DNA from: Gnomoniopsis sp. IMI 355080
Lineage: Eukaryota; Ascomycota; Sordariomycetes; Diaporthales; Gnomoniaceae
Assembly (NCBI GenBank): GCA_027946555.1
Contig: JAPEVC010000165.1
Location: 1 to 64,000 of the forward strand
Reading direction: 5' to 3'
Length of the DNA stretch: 64,000 nt
Positions 32,508-43,800 of this stretch are shown piece after piece; the stretch's first letter is position 1, and each line of letters opens with the position of its first letter. Both the position numbers and the translations under genes were made by a program. Below the pieces are notes generated by a model. The model did not search any database, was not told where the DNA came from, and saw only the letters and a program-made list of their open reading frames with translations.

Positions 32508-34229
32508 ATGCGTGTATCAGAGATTACTACGCTGGTCTTTTGCGGATTCTCGGGGGCTACTCTCCTCTATGTCACGAATTACTCGGAAAACATTGTCACT
32601 CTCGAGCTCACCCAGACCAGTCTGAAAGTAAAGGCAACAACGCCAGGCTGTGGCGATGAGTCTCAGTACCTGACGCCGGACTTCGACAATAAACGACTAT
32701 TCTGCTTGGACGAGAACCCGAGGAAGGGAACCATTGTTTCCTACGAAGTAAAAGAAAATGGTACGCTCTCTCGACAAGCGAGTGTCGAGACCATAGCCGG
32801 CCCGGTGGCTAGCACTCTGTATAATGACGGAAAGGGCCTTGCTGTTGCACATTTGTAAGTTTGACTAGAAAACATTTGCTCCACTATTGGTGTTATCTTC
32901 ACAACATGCTGCTGCGCACAGCTAACAAGTATAATTGGCTCCAGTATCGGTGCTGGCTTTACCACATTCGATGTGGATTCGTCCAACGGCAACTCTATCA
33001 CGCCAATTGACTCTGAAGTTTACACCATGGCCGTCGAAGGACCCAATGATTTACGTCAAGAGCACCCCCACCCGCACGATGCTATTTTGGACCCCGATGG
33101 ACGATTCGTCCTCGTACCTGATCTAGGGATGGATCTCATTCAGAGATATCTGGTCATGAATGATGGAAGGGGAGGCCTCCTGCGCTTGGCTCCCATAGTC
33201 ATGCCGGCTGCGAGCGGTCCTCGCCATGGAGTCTTTGTGAAGACTGACGATGCCCCAACTTATTTTTACCTTTTGAGCGAGATGGGAAATTCTATCACGG
33301 GATACTTGGTATCTTATCCGGGTTATAGCAGCATTGAGCTCACTCAGGTGTACTACACCACAATTCATGACACTGGAGGGTGGATGCCCGATGGCAAAGA
33401 CGTCCTTGGTGGTGAAATTGGCCTCTCGGTGAGACAACACTTCAAGCCAAATAATTCCCTATGTGTTTCGAAAACTGATCCAAAAACTTCTCACTTTCTT
33501 CAGCCCGACGGAAACTTCCTGCTGGTCACCACCCGAACCGGCATCATATTCCCTGACAAAATGAACATATCATTCACCATTCCAAACCTCGACCCCAACA
33601 ACAAAACGATGATGGACTCAGATCCTTTTGTGAACTTCAAAATCGACCACGACACGGGAAACCTGACCAAAATCCAAGAATTCCCTGCCGGTGGCATGGT
33701 TCCGCGACATTTTTCCTATAGCAACGATGGGACCATGGTGGCTGTCGTCCTCTCGCGGGATCAGCGCGTCATGATCATTGATCGGGACGTCAAGACTGGC
33801 ATGCTCACCAAGTTCAAAGCATGGGTTCATGTGGACAAGGAGCCGAGTTTTGTTCTTTGGAAGCAGAAAAAGCTGTCAGTGACCCGCCCTTCCTCCAGCT
33901 TGCTCTACTCAGTGAGCAGAGAATGTTCCCAATATGGGCCTGCGTCGTGCGGCATAAGCAGAAATCGATCCTTGCGACTTAAACACCCCTAAGTACTGAC
34001 CACCAACAGGCCCCACATCTCCAATGAACGAATCCTTCTGATAGCATTCGTAGCACTAGGCTTCGCCTCCATCCCCGCCTACATTTATCGCGAGAAATTC
34101 ACAAAACTACTGGGTCTGTCCAAAAAGACGAGCTACCGGCCGTTGCTTCAAAATCAAGGGGACGAGCATGGTCCAGACGCTATTGAGATGGCCGAAGGCA
34201 TTGAGACAGCGCAGCCTCAGAACGTGTAG
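32508..34229 (+). CDS. Lactonase-family seven-bladed beta-propeller protein with C-terminal anchor
   Basis: Four exons (32508-32854, 32945-33428, 33504-33874, 34010-34229) give 473 residues. The signal peptide is MRVSEITTLVFCGFSGATLL. Propeller repeats resemble carboxy-cis,cis-muconate cyclase and 6-phosphogluconolactonase (PF10282 type): HPHPHDAILDPDGRFVLVPD and PRHFSYSNDGTMVAVVLSRD are characteristic. Intron 2 is 75 bp without a stop, so retaining it would insert 25 residues. The last exon adds a membrane helix (ILLIAFVALGFASIPAYIY) and a short basic, then acidic tail. Without the last splice, the frame stops at 33992 and the helix is lost. The muconate cyclase relatives act in aromatic breakdown; the substrate here is unknown. 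An SMP-30 enzyme follows on the same strand. Confidence 0.8.
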
Positions 34230-35165
34230 TGATTTGGGGGACAACGAGCGTGGCTTACCACCGATTCTCAGACACTTGAGCTTGTTGCAGTATCTTCAGT
34301 CGAGAGCGACCTCGGGAAGTCAACAGCTTCGTAGGCAGTGGTCCTCCACTGAAGACACCCGAAAGGAATGAATCATGGCACAACATCAGGGAATAAAACT
34401 TACACGAAAGTCCTTGATTCACGAGAAATCAGAACTGCGCCTTTTTCTCCTCTTTTGCTGCGCTTCGTCTGCTTAGTCGGAGTGCCGAACACCTGCGCAC
34501 TTGGCTCGTCCCTTTTCGACAGCTTTGGGAACTAAGTTAAGTGTGTATACATATAAGCACACTACCCATCATTCTAGCTTATTATATGTCCTTGATCAAA
34601 AGACTCTATTCTCATGCCGAGATGCGGCTTTGGTATGTCCTACGTACACCATCAATACCTAACAGAGGATCGCCAAGACATGAGTTGTCATGGTAAATTG
34701 GTTTGTTGGAAGACTACCTAGGATACTCCAAAGTTTGTAGATCTTGTGATCATCTCCGCTTTTCACCACGACATGTTGAATTCCAATGAAGGCGTCGCTT
34801 TGACATGAAAATGCTACCAATTTGTTCATTGGTGACTAGTCGCTCTCTTGATGATCCCTTGGTCGTTAGTAGACTACGTCACAACGTCTCTTTGGGACAT
34901 ATGTAACTGCCGTTCCGGCTGTGAGTATCCATGGTTCCAGGTTGTGTGCTTCGGTCCTAGATACACCTATGCTCGGTGGTCCTGGCTGACCCCGCCGTAA
35001 ACACATCTTAGCTGAGGTTGTATTGCATCTCGTATTGTCCATTCGCTAAGACTTGTGCGATATGTCTGTGAAAGGGCATATATCCCGCCTCCCCGGCTAC
35101 ATGCCGCTTCACGTCTTGCATGGAACTCTAGACATGGCACTCTCGTATATGTCGAGTATAAGACA
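34230..35165. other. Intergenic between the two lactonase-type genes
   Basis: No gene seen. It holds the 3' UTR of the lactonase and promoter of the SMP-30 gene, with one TACCTAGG copy near 34715. Confidence 0.5.
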
Positions 35166-36556
35166 ATGGTGCGAGCTCCACAACTTTTCAAAATGTACAG
35201 ACTATTCGTCGTCGTGGTCTGGGTCGTGCTGGCCGCTGGACAGGACCAGTATTTGTCTGAGCTACCTAACGAATTTGCAAATGCCCCCGCCTCATGGGCT
35301 CTCATCTCCTACACAAACCCCTCAGTCGCGTTCATCAGTGGAGCATTTAACAGGACAATATCACAGGCTCCGTGGGCGGGCCAGACATCCAACTCAGCAC
35401 TGCAACAGGCGTAAATGCCCCATCAGGTCCTATTGACTTTGTGCAATTTCACTGACAATGAACAATACAGGAATCAGGTCCTGAATGGCACGGAATTCAT
35501 TGCGTATGATCAAAAGTTCTTGGATCTCATTGGCCCCAATGCTACAATTCAACGGGTCCAGGAGCTTCCTTTCCAAGTGCACGAGGCCTCTTGTTTCAAC
35601 CCAGAGACGAGGGAATTATTCTTCTCCGAATGGGGTCCGCCGGGTGGTATTCACGGAAGCCACAGCTGGCAATATCTTTTGAACACCGAGACAAATACCC
35701 TTCGGAACATCACCACGAATCCACCTACTTGGAACGCACACGGCTGTGTGTTCTACAAGGGTGCATATCATGTCGTTACAGATGGTGGGCCAAACAATAC
35801 TGGCTTACTGACGAAGATTGATCCTGCCACATTGACCAGTACGCCGCTGCTCAACAATTATTATCAGCAACCATTCATTGGACTCAATGATATTGATATC
35901 GATGAAGATGGTAACTACTGGATCACTGATGATAGATATGGATGGGTAAGCCTTTCTAAAGTCTATAGACTGCGAAGCAAATTCCCACAATTCATAATAC
36001 GCGACCGGTACAGTCATTGACAACAAACTCGCAGGGCCGAGGTCTCATCTCCTATTACCCGCAGACCAGCCCAGGCGCTTACTTCGTCGACGGTAAGACC
36101 ATGCGGCCTCGCGTGATCACAAGGACCTCAGGGGAGTCCAATGGAATCGCCGTCACCGCCAAGCAAGCAGATGGCAGCCGCACAGTGTACATCTCGGACA
36201 CAGGAGTCTCTCCACCAGCACTCAATGCGCCGTTCGACAACTTCAACAGACGCGATCTATCAGCGTACGATGCCAGAGGACCGTTTCTGACGAATCCAAG
36301 GCTCTTCAACAATCCGATCTACTACATCCACGATGGAGTGCGTGTCTCACGCAACGGCTACGTGTTCTCAGGCATCGGGGAAGGTGTTGATGTGATGGAT
36401 CCCGTCACTGGTTTCACATTGGGAGCCATACATGTTGGGGGAGGGCAGACCACGGCGGTGAATCTTGCGTTTGGTGAGCATGAATTGTGGATTGTTGGAG
36501 GGGGCGGTGTATGGCATGTTAGTGGTATTAAGGAGAGACTTGCCAGAGATTGGTAA
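35166..36556 (+). CDS. Secreted SMP-30/gluconolactonase-family protein
   Basis: Three exons (35166-35410, 35471-35945, 36035-36556) give 413 residues with GT-AG introns. A signal peptide lies at MYRLFVVVVWVVLAAGQ; a second ATG at 35193 starts exactly there, so either start may be used. The six-bladed propeller is marked by FQVHEASCFNPETRELFFSE, WNAHGCVFY, FIGLNDIDIDEDGNYWITDD (metal-binding Asn/Asp strand), GESNGIAVT and YYIHDGVRVSRNGYVFSG. Several Asn-X-Thr sites fit secretion. Family members hydrolyse lactones or organophosphates with a bound divalent metal. Substrate unknown. The tandem lactonase gene and shared secretion suggest work on the same extracellular lactone, which is inference. 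Confidence 0.85.
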
Positions 36557-37532
36557 AGGAGGAATACAACACATCGAAATACATATCCTTGTGGGGAAAA
36601 AAAAAAAAAAGATCATTATTCTCATAGGCAGCTTGTGTACCCGAAAATGGACGTTGAACAAGCCACTGCAAAGTCTCAGTGGATAATGAGAAATAGGGTG
36701 CCTCGCCTCATATTGATACAGGTGCTCTAATGGAGACCAAGTACCTAGGTCATATATCCCTACTAGATATTGACTTGGTTTCTACCTAGATACTACCGAC
36801 CACCTGGCAGCTTTGGGACCACCTTTGTCCTCTCGCACCCTGGCCTTCCAGACGAGCTGCAAACGGCTCAGTATCTGTGGTGTCTGTTTCCTTCGCGAGG
36901 TAGTCTATCCGTGTCCTTGAGTGACCATTGCTTCGCACCGATACCTCCCAAAGCTTACCTACCTTTGACGACTGCAAAAGTGGGCGGGGAGGTTGCAGAC
37001 GGTCAGCATAACAGACCGGGACGCGATCAGGCGACCAATCGAAGTGGCCAACAAATATATGATGAGAGTCCATTTCAGCTGGTGGTTGCATGTCAACTAT
37101 GTAGTGCAACCAACCTGACACATCCTATCGCAGCTGTGCAACCCCTACATTGGTTCCGGCCCCCACCCAAATTTTAGCAAGCCTGCATAACTTGGAATAC
37201 CGTCCGCATGTGAGTTGGCTGAAAATCTAGTGCTTACATTCAAAGTATCTTTCCTTGCTTCTCGCAAGCGGTTGATTTCCAAGATTGTCGAGCCCAAAGG
37301 TAGACAGCTCTCGTAATAAAAGCAGAACGGTGGATTCCTGAGGCACGTCACATACCCAACTTCACCTCACCGTTGAATATTCATACCTCTCTTGTTTAGA
37401 GACGTGTCTTTCGAGAGATTCTGATGAAAAATATTCCATGGGGCCTCATAGCATTTCCATGTGCTACCAGAGAACGTGTCGCAACTTTCAGCCTTTGACC
37501 CAGCACATTCTTCAGCAAATCGAACCTAGATT
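36557..37532. other. Intergenic, 1.0 kb
   Basis: No gene seen. A run of 14 A lies at 36597-36610, 41 bp past the SMP-30 stop. A TACCTAGGT copy lies at 36742-36750, and no protein-like frame follows. Confidence 0.5.
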
Positions 37533-38338
37533 ATGCCCACTCCTGGACATCAAGCACCTGAAGTCAATCGAATGATGGAAGCCCCAGAGCTGTACCGCGC
37601 ACAGTATAGTGAACAATCACCAGAAGTATTCCATCCAGGTGATTTCCCCAGCAATCAACCAGCCAGTTACGTAGCTAGCTCTAACGAATTTCAGTCCATG
37701 CTGATGTAAAGGGATCTTCCAATATAGATGGACGGTACTCCACCCCACTGGAGACCAGACGGTGGTGCGGTCTTCGACCTCGGGTGGCCCTGGCGACTGC
37801 AATTGTCGTCATTGTGATAGTCATTGGTAGCTTGGTCGGCGGACTAGTTGGTGGCCTGGTGTCAAGGAATCTTAATGGCGAAGATAGCACGGCCATGACA
37901 ACAAGTGTTTCGGCGACCCCGCCGGCAAGTTCAACAAATGCTTCGGTGGCCTTATCAGCAAGTTCAACAAGCACCACAAGCACAAAAAGCACTTCGTCCG
38001 CGTTCCCGAGCCCAACAACAAACGTGCTCCCTTTGAATTGCCCAGCCATCAACAACACTCAATATACGACGGATGCCCAGTCTTTCTTCATATATTGCCT
38101 GGTGGACTTTAGGACCAGCACGGAGAATATCGCCCAGTCCCGGCAACCAAGCGTCAACGAATGTATTGACTCTTGTGCGATGTACACCACGAATAGCTCG
38201 GACACCATTTGCCAAGGAGTGACTTTTGGCGCAAACCTCACGGAATTTGAAGGCCCAAATTGCTTTCTCAAGACCGGTCCCTTGACTAAAGTACCATATG
38301 CAGGTGACAACCAAGCGGGTGCGGTTCTGATCGGCTAA
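37533..38338 (+). CDS. Single-pass surface protein with Ser/Thr stalk and Cys-rich ectodomain
   Basis: Two exons (37533-37638 and 37695-38338) give 249 residues. The 56 bp intron runs GTGATT to TTTCAG with a CTAAC branch site, and the split Val codon keeps frame. Order: a polar cytosolic part (residues 1-65, Pro/Gln/Tyr-rich, with TPLETRRWCGLRPR just before the membrane); one membrane helix (VALATAIVVIVIVIG), then a Gly/Val-rich GGLVGG motif; a Ser/Thr/Ala stalk; and a domain with spaced Cys residues (LNCPAIN, YCLVDF, NECIDSC, TICQGVTF, NCFLKTG). This layout is common in fungal surface proteins with WSC-like or PAN/apple-like domains. The ligand is unknown; a cell-wall or redox sensor role is inference. 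Confidence 0.6.
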
Positions 38339-38590
38339 GGGCACAGGAGTTGTGACTGTTGAAGGTTTGCTTTGCTGAGCTCTGATCCGAGAGCCACAGC
38401 ATTGAGAAATTGGAAGCAAAATCCCGGAAGGGGATAGTAGAAAATGAAAATAGCTTAGTTGTATGAAGTTAGCTGCGCAGTTGGAAACACCGACTGAACC
38501 GCGGCTCCAGACTTGCCGTTGGAGAAGCCATACCGTCAATAGGCCCGTCTGGTCTGCCTAGGCTCGTCATCCGTTAGACACAGCATCAAT

Positions 38591-40111
38591 ATGGAGGACG
38601 ACGACAAAGAATTAGAAGCCATATCCGCGGATAATCCAGCCTTGACCATCCCTGCGTGTTCTGGACTTCCACGAACTCACGATAGACAAGGTGGAACTCA
38701 GTCTAAGCAACCAGGCCCAGCACAGGAAGACCACCAGCATTCCAAGACAACCAACAGTGCCACAAGCACGTGTAGCGACAGCACGTACTATGGACTCGAA
38801 GGGCATGTCACTGTTCCTGATACAACTGCAGATGTTGACATTGTTGATGAAGCTGGAGCTCCCACCAACACCTGCATCGACTCGAAATACGAACATGGCT
38901 GGCGGCGTGTTGTTCGTAACTTTTCACCGAGTTGGTTCTCAACAACAATGGGTACAGGCGCTGTCTCTCTGGTCTTGGTCACTATCCCATTCCAGGCCAG
39001 TTGGCTTTACTGGCTGTCTGTTGTTTTCTTCATAATCAACACCATTCTCTTCACCTGCGCCTTTACCTTGTCCGTTCTGCGCTACGGCCTGTACCCGAAA
39101 ATATGGTCCGTGATGATACGAGACCCAGCAAGTTCTCTCTTCCTTGGGACTATACCAATGGGATTCGCAACACTGGTTGAGAGCTGGCTCCTTCTGTGTT
39201 GTCCCTACTGGGGAAACTGGTCGGTGATTTTCGGCTGGGTGGCCTGGATGATGGACAGTGTGGCCGCGTTCGCCGTGACCGTTGGTCTCATGTTTCTACT
39301 CATGTCCGAGAGCCATCAGAACCAGCTGGACCGAATCACGGCCGCGCAGCTGCTGCCCATCGCGGCGACAATTGTGGCTTCTGGGGTGGGCGCTCAGGTT
39401 GCGGAGTTGCTCATGCGGATAGGGTATCTTGATCATGCTTTGGGCACGCTGGTCACAACTTACGTTATGTGGGGTATGTCCATGCCATTTGCCATGATCG
39501 TTCTGGTCTTGTACTACCAGAGGTTGGCGCTGCATAAGTTGCCACCACCCGAGATCATCGTGAGCAGCTTTCTGCCGCTGGGCCCACTGGGGATGGGAGG
39601 CCGCACGATATTTTATGCCGGCAAGGTGGCGAGAGAGCTCCTGCCTCAGGTTGAGTTCCTGAGCGACGTTGCGATAGCAGGGGATGTGTTGTATGTGATG
39701 GGGATGCTGGCGTCTTTAGTCATGTGGGGCTTTGGCATCGTTTGGATGATTTTCGCGCTCGCGACGATCTGGTCGTCGAGGCCGTTTCCCTTCAACATGG
39801 GATGGTGGGGCTTCACATTCCCGCTGGGTGTATTTGCGACCAGTACCGTCCTCTTTGGAGTTGAGATGCCCAGCATGTTCTTCAAAGTGCTGGGCACTAT
39901 GTTCAGTGTCGCAGTCATCATGCTTTGGTGTGTAGTGGCTATTGGTACGGCTAAGGGTGCCTGGACGGGGAAGCTCTTCTATGCTCCTTGCCTTAAGAGT
40001 CTGGCTCCGGCCCAGCAGGAGAAGCCGACGAGGTTGGCATCAGATGATACTGGTGTGAGCGGTCGGGCTACAGGGCTAGCATCAGCCCAATCGAGGAAAT
40101 TGCGGCGTTAG
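38591..40111 (+). CDS. TDT-family transporter, Ssu1-type sulfite pump / SLAC1 fold
   Basis: One exon of 506 codons. A polar N-terminal tail of about 108 residues, Ser/Thr/Asp-rich, precedes NFSPSWFSTTMGTGAVSLVL, the hallmark start of the voltage-dependent anion channel/C4-dicarboxylate transporter family. Ten membrane helices follow; GTIPMGFATLVESWLLLC, PIAATIVASGVGAQVAEL, SFLPLGPLGMGGRTIF and NMGWWGFTFPLGVFATS match fungal Ssu1-like sulfite exporters. Yeast Ssu1 lacks the long tail, so the tail may add regulation. Substrate (sulfite, malate or another anion) cannot be read from sequence. It lies just downstream of the surface protein, same strand, 252 bp gap. Confidence 0.9.
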   Translation: MEDDDKELEAISADNPALTIPACSGLPRTHDRQGGTQSKQPGPAQEDHQHSKTTNSATSTCSDSTYYGLEGHVTVPDTTADVDIVDEAGAPTNTCIDSKYEHGWRRVVRNFSPSWFSTTMGTGAVSLVLVTIPFQASWLYWLSVVFFIINTILFTCAFTLSVLRYGLYPKIWSVMIRDPASSLFLGTIPMGFATLVESWLLLCCPYWGNWSVIFGWVAWMMDSVAAFAVTVGLMFLLMSESHQNQLDRITAAQLLPIAATIVASGVGAQVAELLMRIGYLDHALGTLVTTYVMWGMSMPFAMIVLVLYYQRLALHKLPPPEIIVSSFLPLGPLGMGGRTIFYAGKVARELLPQVEFLSDVAIAGDVLYVMGMLASLVMWGFGIVWMIFALATIWSSRPFPFNMGWWGFTFPLGVFATSTVLFGVEMPSMFFKVLGTMFSVAVIMLWCVVAIGTAKGAWTGKLFYAPCLKSLAPAQQEKPTRLASDDTGVSGRATGLASAQSRKLRR

Positions 40112-40823
40112 GACAGATACTCCAACCAAATTCGTATATACTTTCAACGTCGAAACCGGCCGCATTGGTTCGTCTAAAAAGGGATGGCAGACTGCCGATA
40201 GCTGTTTTGGGCTTAGCATCATTGAAGAGCCCCAGATAATCTCAGTGCTCAGGTATACATTCTGATACTGGTCTGTGACCGGTGAGACGAAAGCTATAGG
40301 GCCCAGTGGAACCTTGTCCTTGTGGTCTGTGCGCACCTGGTAGCTTGCCCCAGGTGCGTCAGGGACAGTGAGTGACAAGTAAGCCAGATCCAGCCATTGC
40401 TCGGAACCAGCACCATCGCCATAATCCTCACCTCCCCTCGACCTATCTACCGCCATCCCATTGAATCCGAATCAAAAGGAAACGGGCGAATCGCACACTT
40501 GGACTTAATCGATAACGTGACTGTTTTTTGCTTTGCCGCGGTCCTTCTTCCTCTCTACATTTCCGGCCCCTTTTAGTTGCGCCCAAGAGCAGCAGTCGAG
40601 CTGGGCATCCATCAGACAAACATCTCCACTGTCTCCTAATACGCGCACCTCCCCGTATCCTGTGCTGTATCACGACAACGAAATCCATTTCTCATTCGAA
40701 TCTTCCGCGCTGACCCGAACACACCTCTGGTCTGTCGCTACCACACCTCCCGACAACGAAGTCAGCCTCCCCTGATCTGGGCCTGGAAACAGTTTCGCTC
40801 CGCGCGAGCTGGCGCATGTCAAG
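40112..40823. other. Intergenic, clathrin promoter
   Basis: No gene. The C/A-rich stretch from about 40580 to 40823 is the likely promoter and leader of the clathrin gene. Confidence 0.5.
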
Positions 40824-43800
40824 ATGGCGCCTCTACCTATCAAGTTCACAGAGGTGCTGCAACTCACGAGCACCGGCGTCGATACTTCTGCCATCGGCTT
40901 CAACTCCTGCGTAAGTTCTACCCTTGCACGCCCGCCTACAGCAACAAGGAATTACAAGGCAACTGACCTGCCAACCTCTGCCATCTAGACCCTAGAGTCA
41001 GATCACTACATCTGCATACGCGAAAAGAAGAACGAAGCCGCATCCCCAGAAGTCGTCATCATCGACCTGAAGAATGGCAACAATGTCACGCGAAGGCCTA
41101 TTAAGGCCGACAGTGCTATCATGCACTGGCACCTCAACATCATCGCCCTCAAGGCTCAATCGAGGACAGTCCAGATCTTCGATCTCGACAACAAGAAGAA
41201 GCTGAAGTCGGCAACTATGAACGAGGACGTGGTATTCTGGAAGTGGATCAGCGAGGACTCGTTGGGCCTTGTCACGGACGCTGCAGTTTACCACTGGGAT
41301 GTCTTTGACGAGAACCAGTTGACCCCTGTCAAGATCACCGACCGGCACGCCAACCTGACCGTGAGTCTAGCTTTCATAAGGTCGTCATAATGTATAGCTT
41401 CGCTAACAGAGAACCAGGCGTGCCAAATTATCAACTACCGCGTCAACAGCGATGGCAAGTGGATGGTTGTCGTGGGTATCAAGCAGGACCAAGGTCGTGT
41501 CGTTGGCCAGATGCAGCTCTACTCGAAAGACAGGGGCATCAGCCAAGCTATCGAGGGTCACGCTGCTTCCTTCGGAACTCTGCGCCTGGAAGGTGCTGCT
41601 CAGGACACCAAGCTCTTCACATTCTCCGTGCGATCAGCCAATGGTGCGAAGCTTCACATCGTTGAGGTTGACCACGCCGAGGGCAATCCTGTGTTCCCAA
41701 AGAAGGCTGTTGACGTTTTCTTCCCACCCGAGGCTGTCAATGACTTCCCTGTTGCCATGCAGGTCTCTCAGAAGTACGGCGTAATCTACCTCGTCACGAA
41801 GTACGGCTTCATTCATCTTTACGACCTTGAGACCGGCCAGTGCATCTTCATGAACCGCATCTCAAGCGAGACTATTTTCACCTCTTGCGCAGACAATGAA
41901 TCCTCCGGCATTGTGGGTATCAACCGCAAGGGACAGGTTTTGTTCGTCTCTGTCGATGACGATACCATCATCCAATATCTGCTTCAGAACCCTGCGAACA
42001 CTGATATGGCCATCAAAATGGCGTCTCGGGCTGGCTTGCCTGGTGCAGACAACCTGTATGCCCAGCAATTCGACCAACTCTTCGCCGCAGGTGATTATCA
42101 GAACGCTGCTAAGGTTGCTGCCGGCTCGCCACGCGGCTTCCTGCGCACACCTGCCACCATTGAAAAGTTCAAGCGGCTTGGCACACAGCCTGGTCAGATG
42201 TCCTTCATCCTGCAGTACTTTGGAATGTTGTTGGATAAGGGAACTCTTAACCAGCACGAGACTCTGGAGCTCGCCCAGCCCGTTCTCGCGCAAAACAGGA
42301 AGAATTTGCTTGAGAAGTGGCTGAAGGAAGGCAAGCTCGACTGCTCTGAAAACCTTGGAGACATGATTCGACCTCACGACCTCAACATGGCGCTCTCTGT
42401 CTATTTGAAAGCCAACGTCTCCCACAAGGTTGTAGCAGGTCTTGCCGAGACCGGCCAATTTGACAAAATCCTTCCATACGTCCAGCAGACAGGCTATCAA
42501 CCTGACTGGGTCAGCTTGTTGCAGCACATTGTCAGAAGCAGCCCAGAAAAGGGTGCAGAATTTGCGACTGCCCTAGTCAACCAGCCTCAAGGCTCTTTGG
42601 TCGATATCTCACGGGTTGTGGACGTGTTCCAGTCGCAGGGTATGGTCCAACAAGCGACTGCCTTCCTTCTCGACGCTCTGAAGGACAACAAGCCCGAGCA
42701 GGGCCAGCTCCAGACGCGCCTGTTGGAGATGAATCTGATGCAGGCCCCTCAGGTTGCAGACGCCATTTTGGGCAACGACATGTTCTCGCACTTTGACAAG
42801 ACCCGTATTGCAACGCTTTGCGAACAGGCTGGCTTGATGCAAAAAGCCTTGGAGCTCTACGAGGACCCCGATGCTGTCAAGCGAGTTGTGGTCAACATTA
42901 CGACCTCTCCAAACTTCAACCCGGATTGGCTAGTCAACTTCTTTGGCAAGCTTTCTGTCGAGCAGTCTCTAGACTGCCTTGATGCCATGTTGAAACACAA
43001 CATCCGCAACAACTTGCAGTCTGTCATCCAGATCGCCACCAAGTACTCTGATCTCTTGGGTCCGGAGCGTCTGATTGACCTCTTCGAAAAGTACAAGACT
43101 GCTGAGGGTCTATTCTATTACCTGGGCAGCATTGTGAACCTCTCGGAGAATCCCGATGTGCACTTCAAGTACATTGAGGCAGCAGCCAAGACCGGCCAAT
43201 TCAACGAGGTTGAGCGTATCTGCCGCGACAGCAATTACTACAACCCTGAGAAGGTCAAGAACTTCCTAAAGGAGGCACGTCTTAACGAGCTCATGCCTTT
43301 GATCATCGTCTGCGATCGTCACAACTTTGTTCACGACCTCATTCTGTACCTCTACCAGAACCAGCAGTTCGCATCGATCGAGACCTATGTTCAGCGCGTT
43401 AACCCCGCACGGACTCCTGCTGTTATCGGTGGTCTGCTCGACGTTGATTGCGACGAGAAGATCATCACAGGTCTACTCGGCAGTGTCAGTGCTGCTGCGG
43501 TACCGATTGATGAGCTTGTTGCCGAGGTCGAGTCTCGCAACCGTCTCAAGCTCCTCCTGCCTTTCCTCGAGGCAACGCTGGCTTCTGGCAACCAGCAGCA
43601 GGCCGTCTACAATGCCTTGGCCAAGATCTACATCGACTCCAACAACAATCCCGAGAAGTTCCTCAAAGAGAACGACCAGTACGATACACTGGTGGTGGGC
43701 AAGTACTGCGAAAAGCGCGATCCCAACCTTGCATACATCGCATACAGCAAGGGCCAAAATGATCTCGAGTTGGTGAACATCACCAATGAGAATGCCATGT

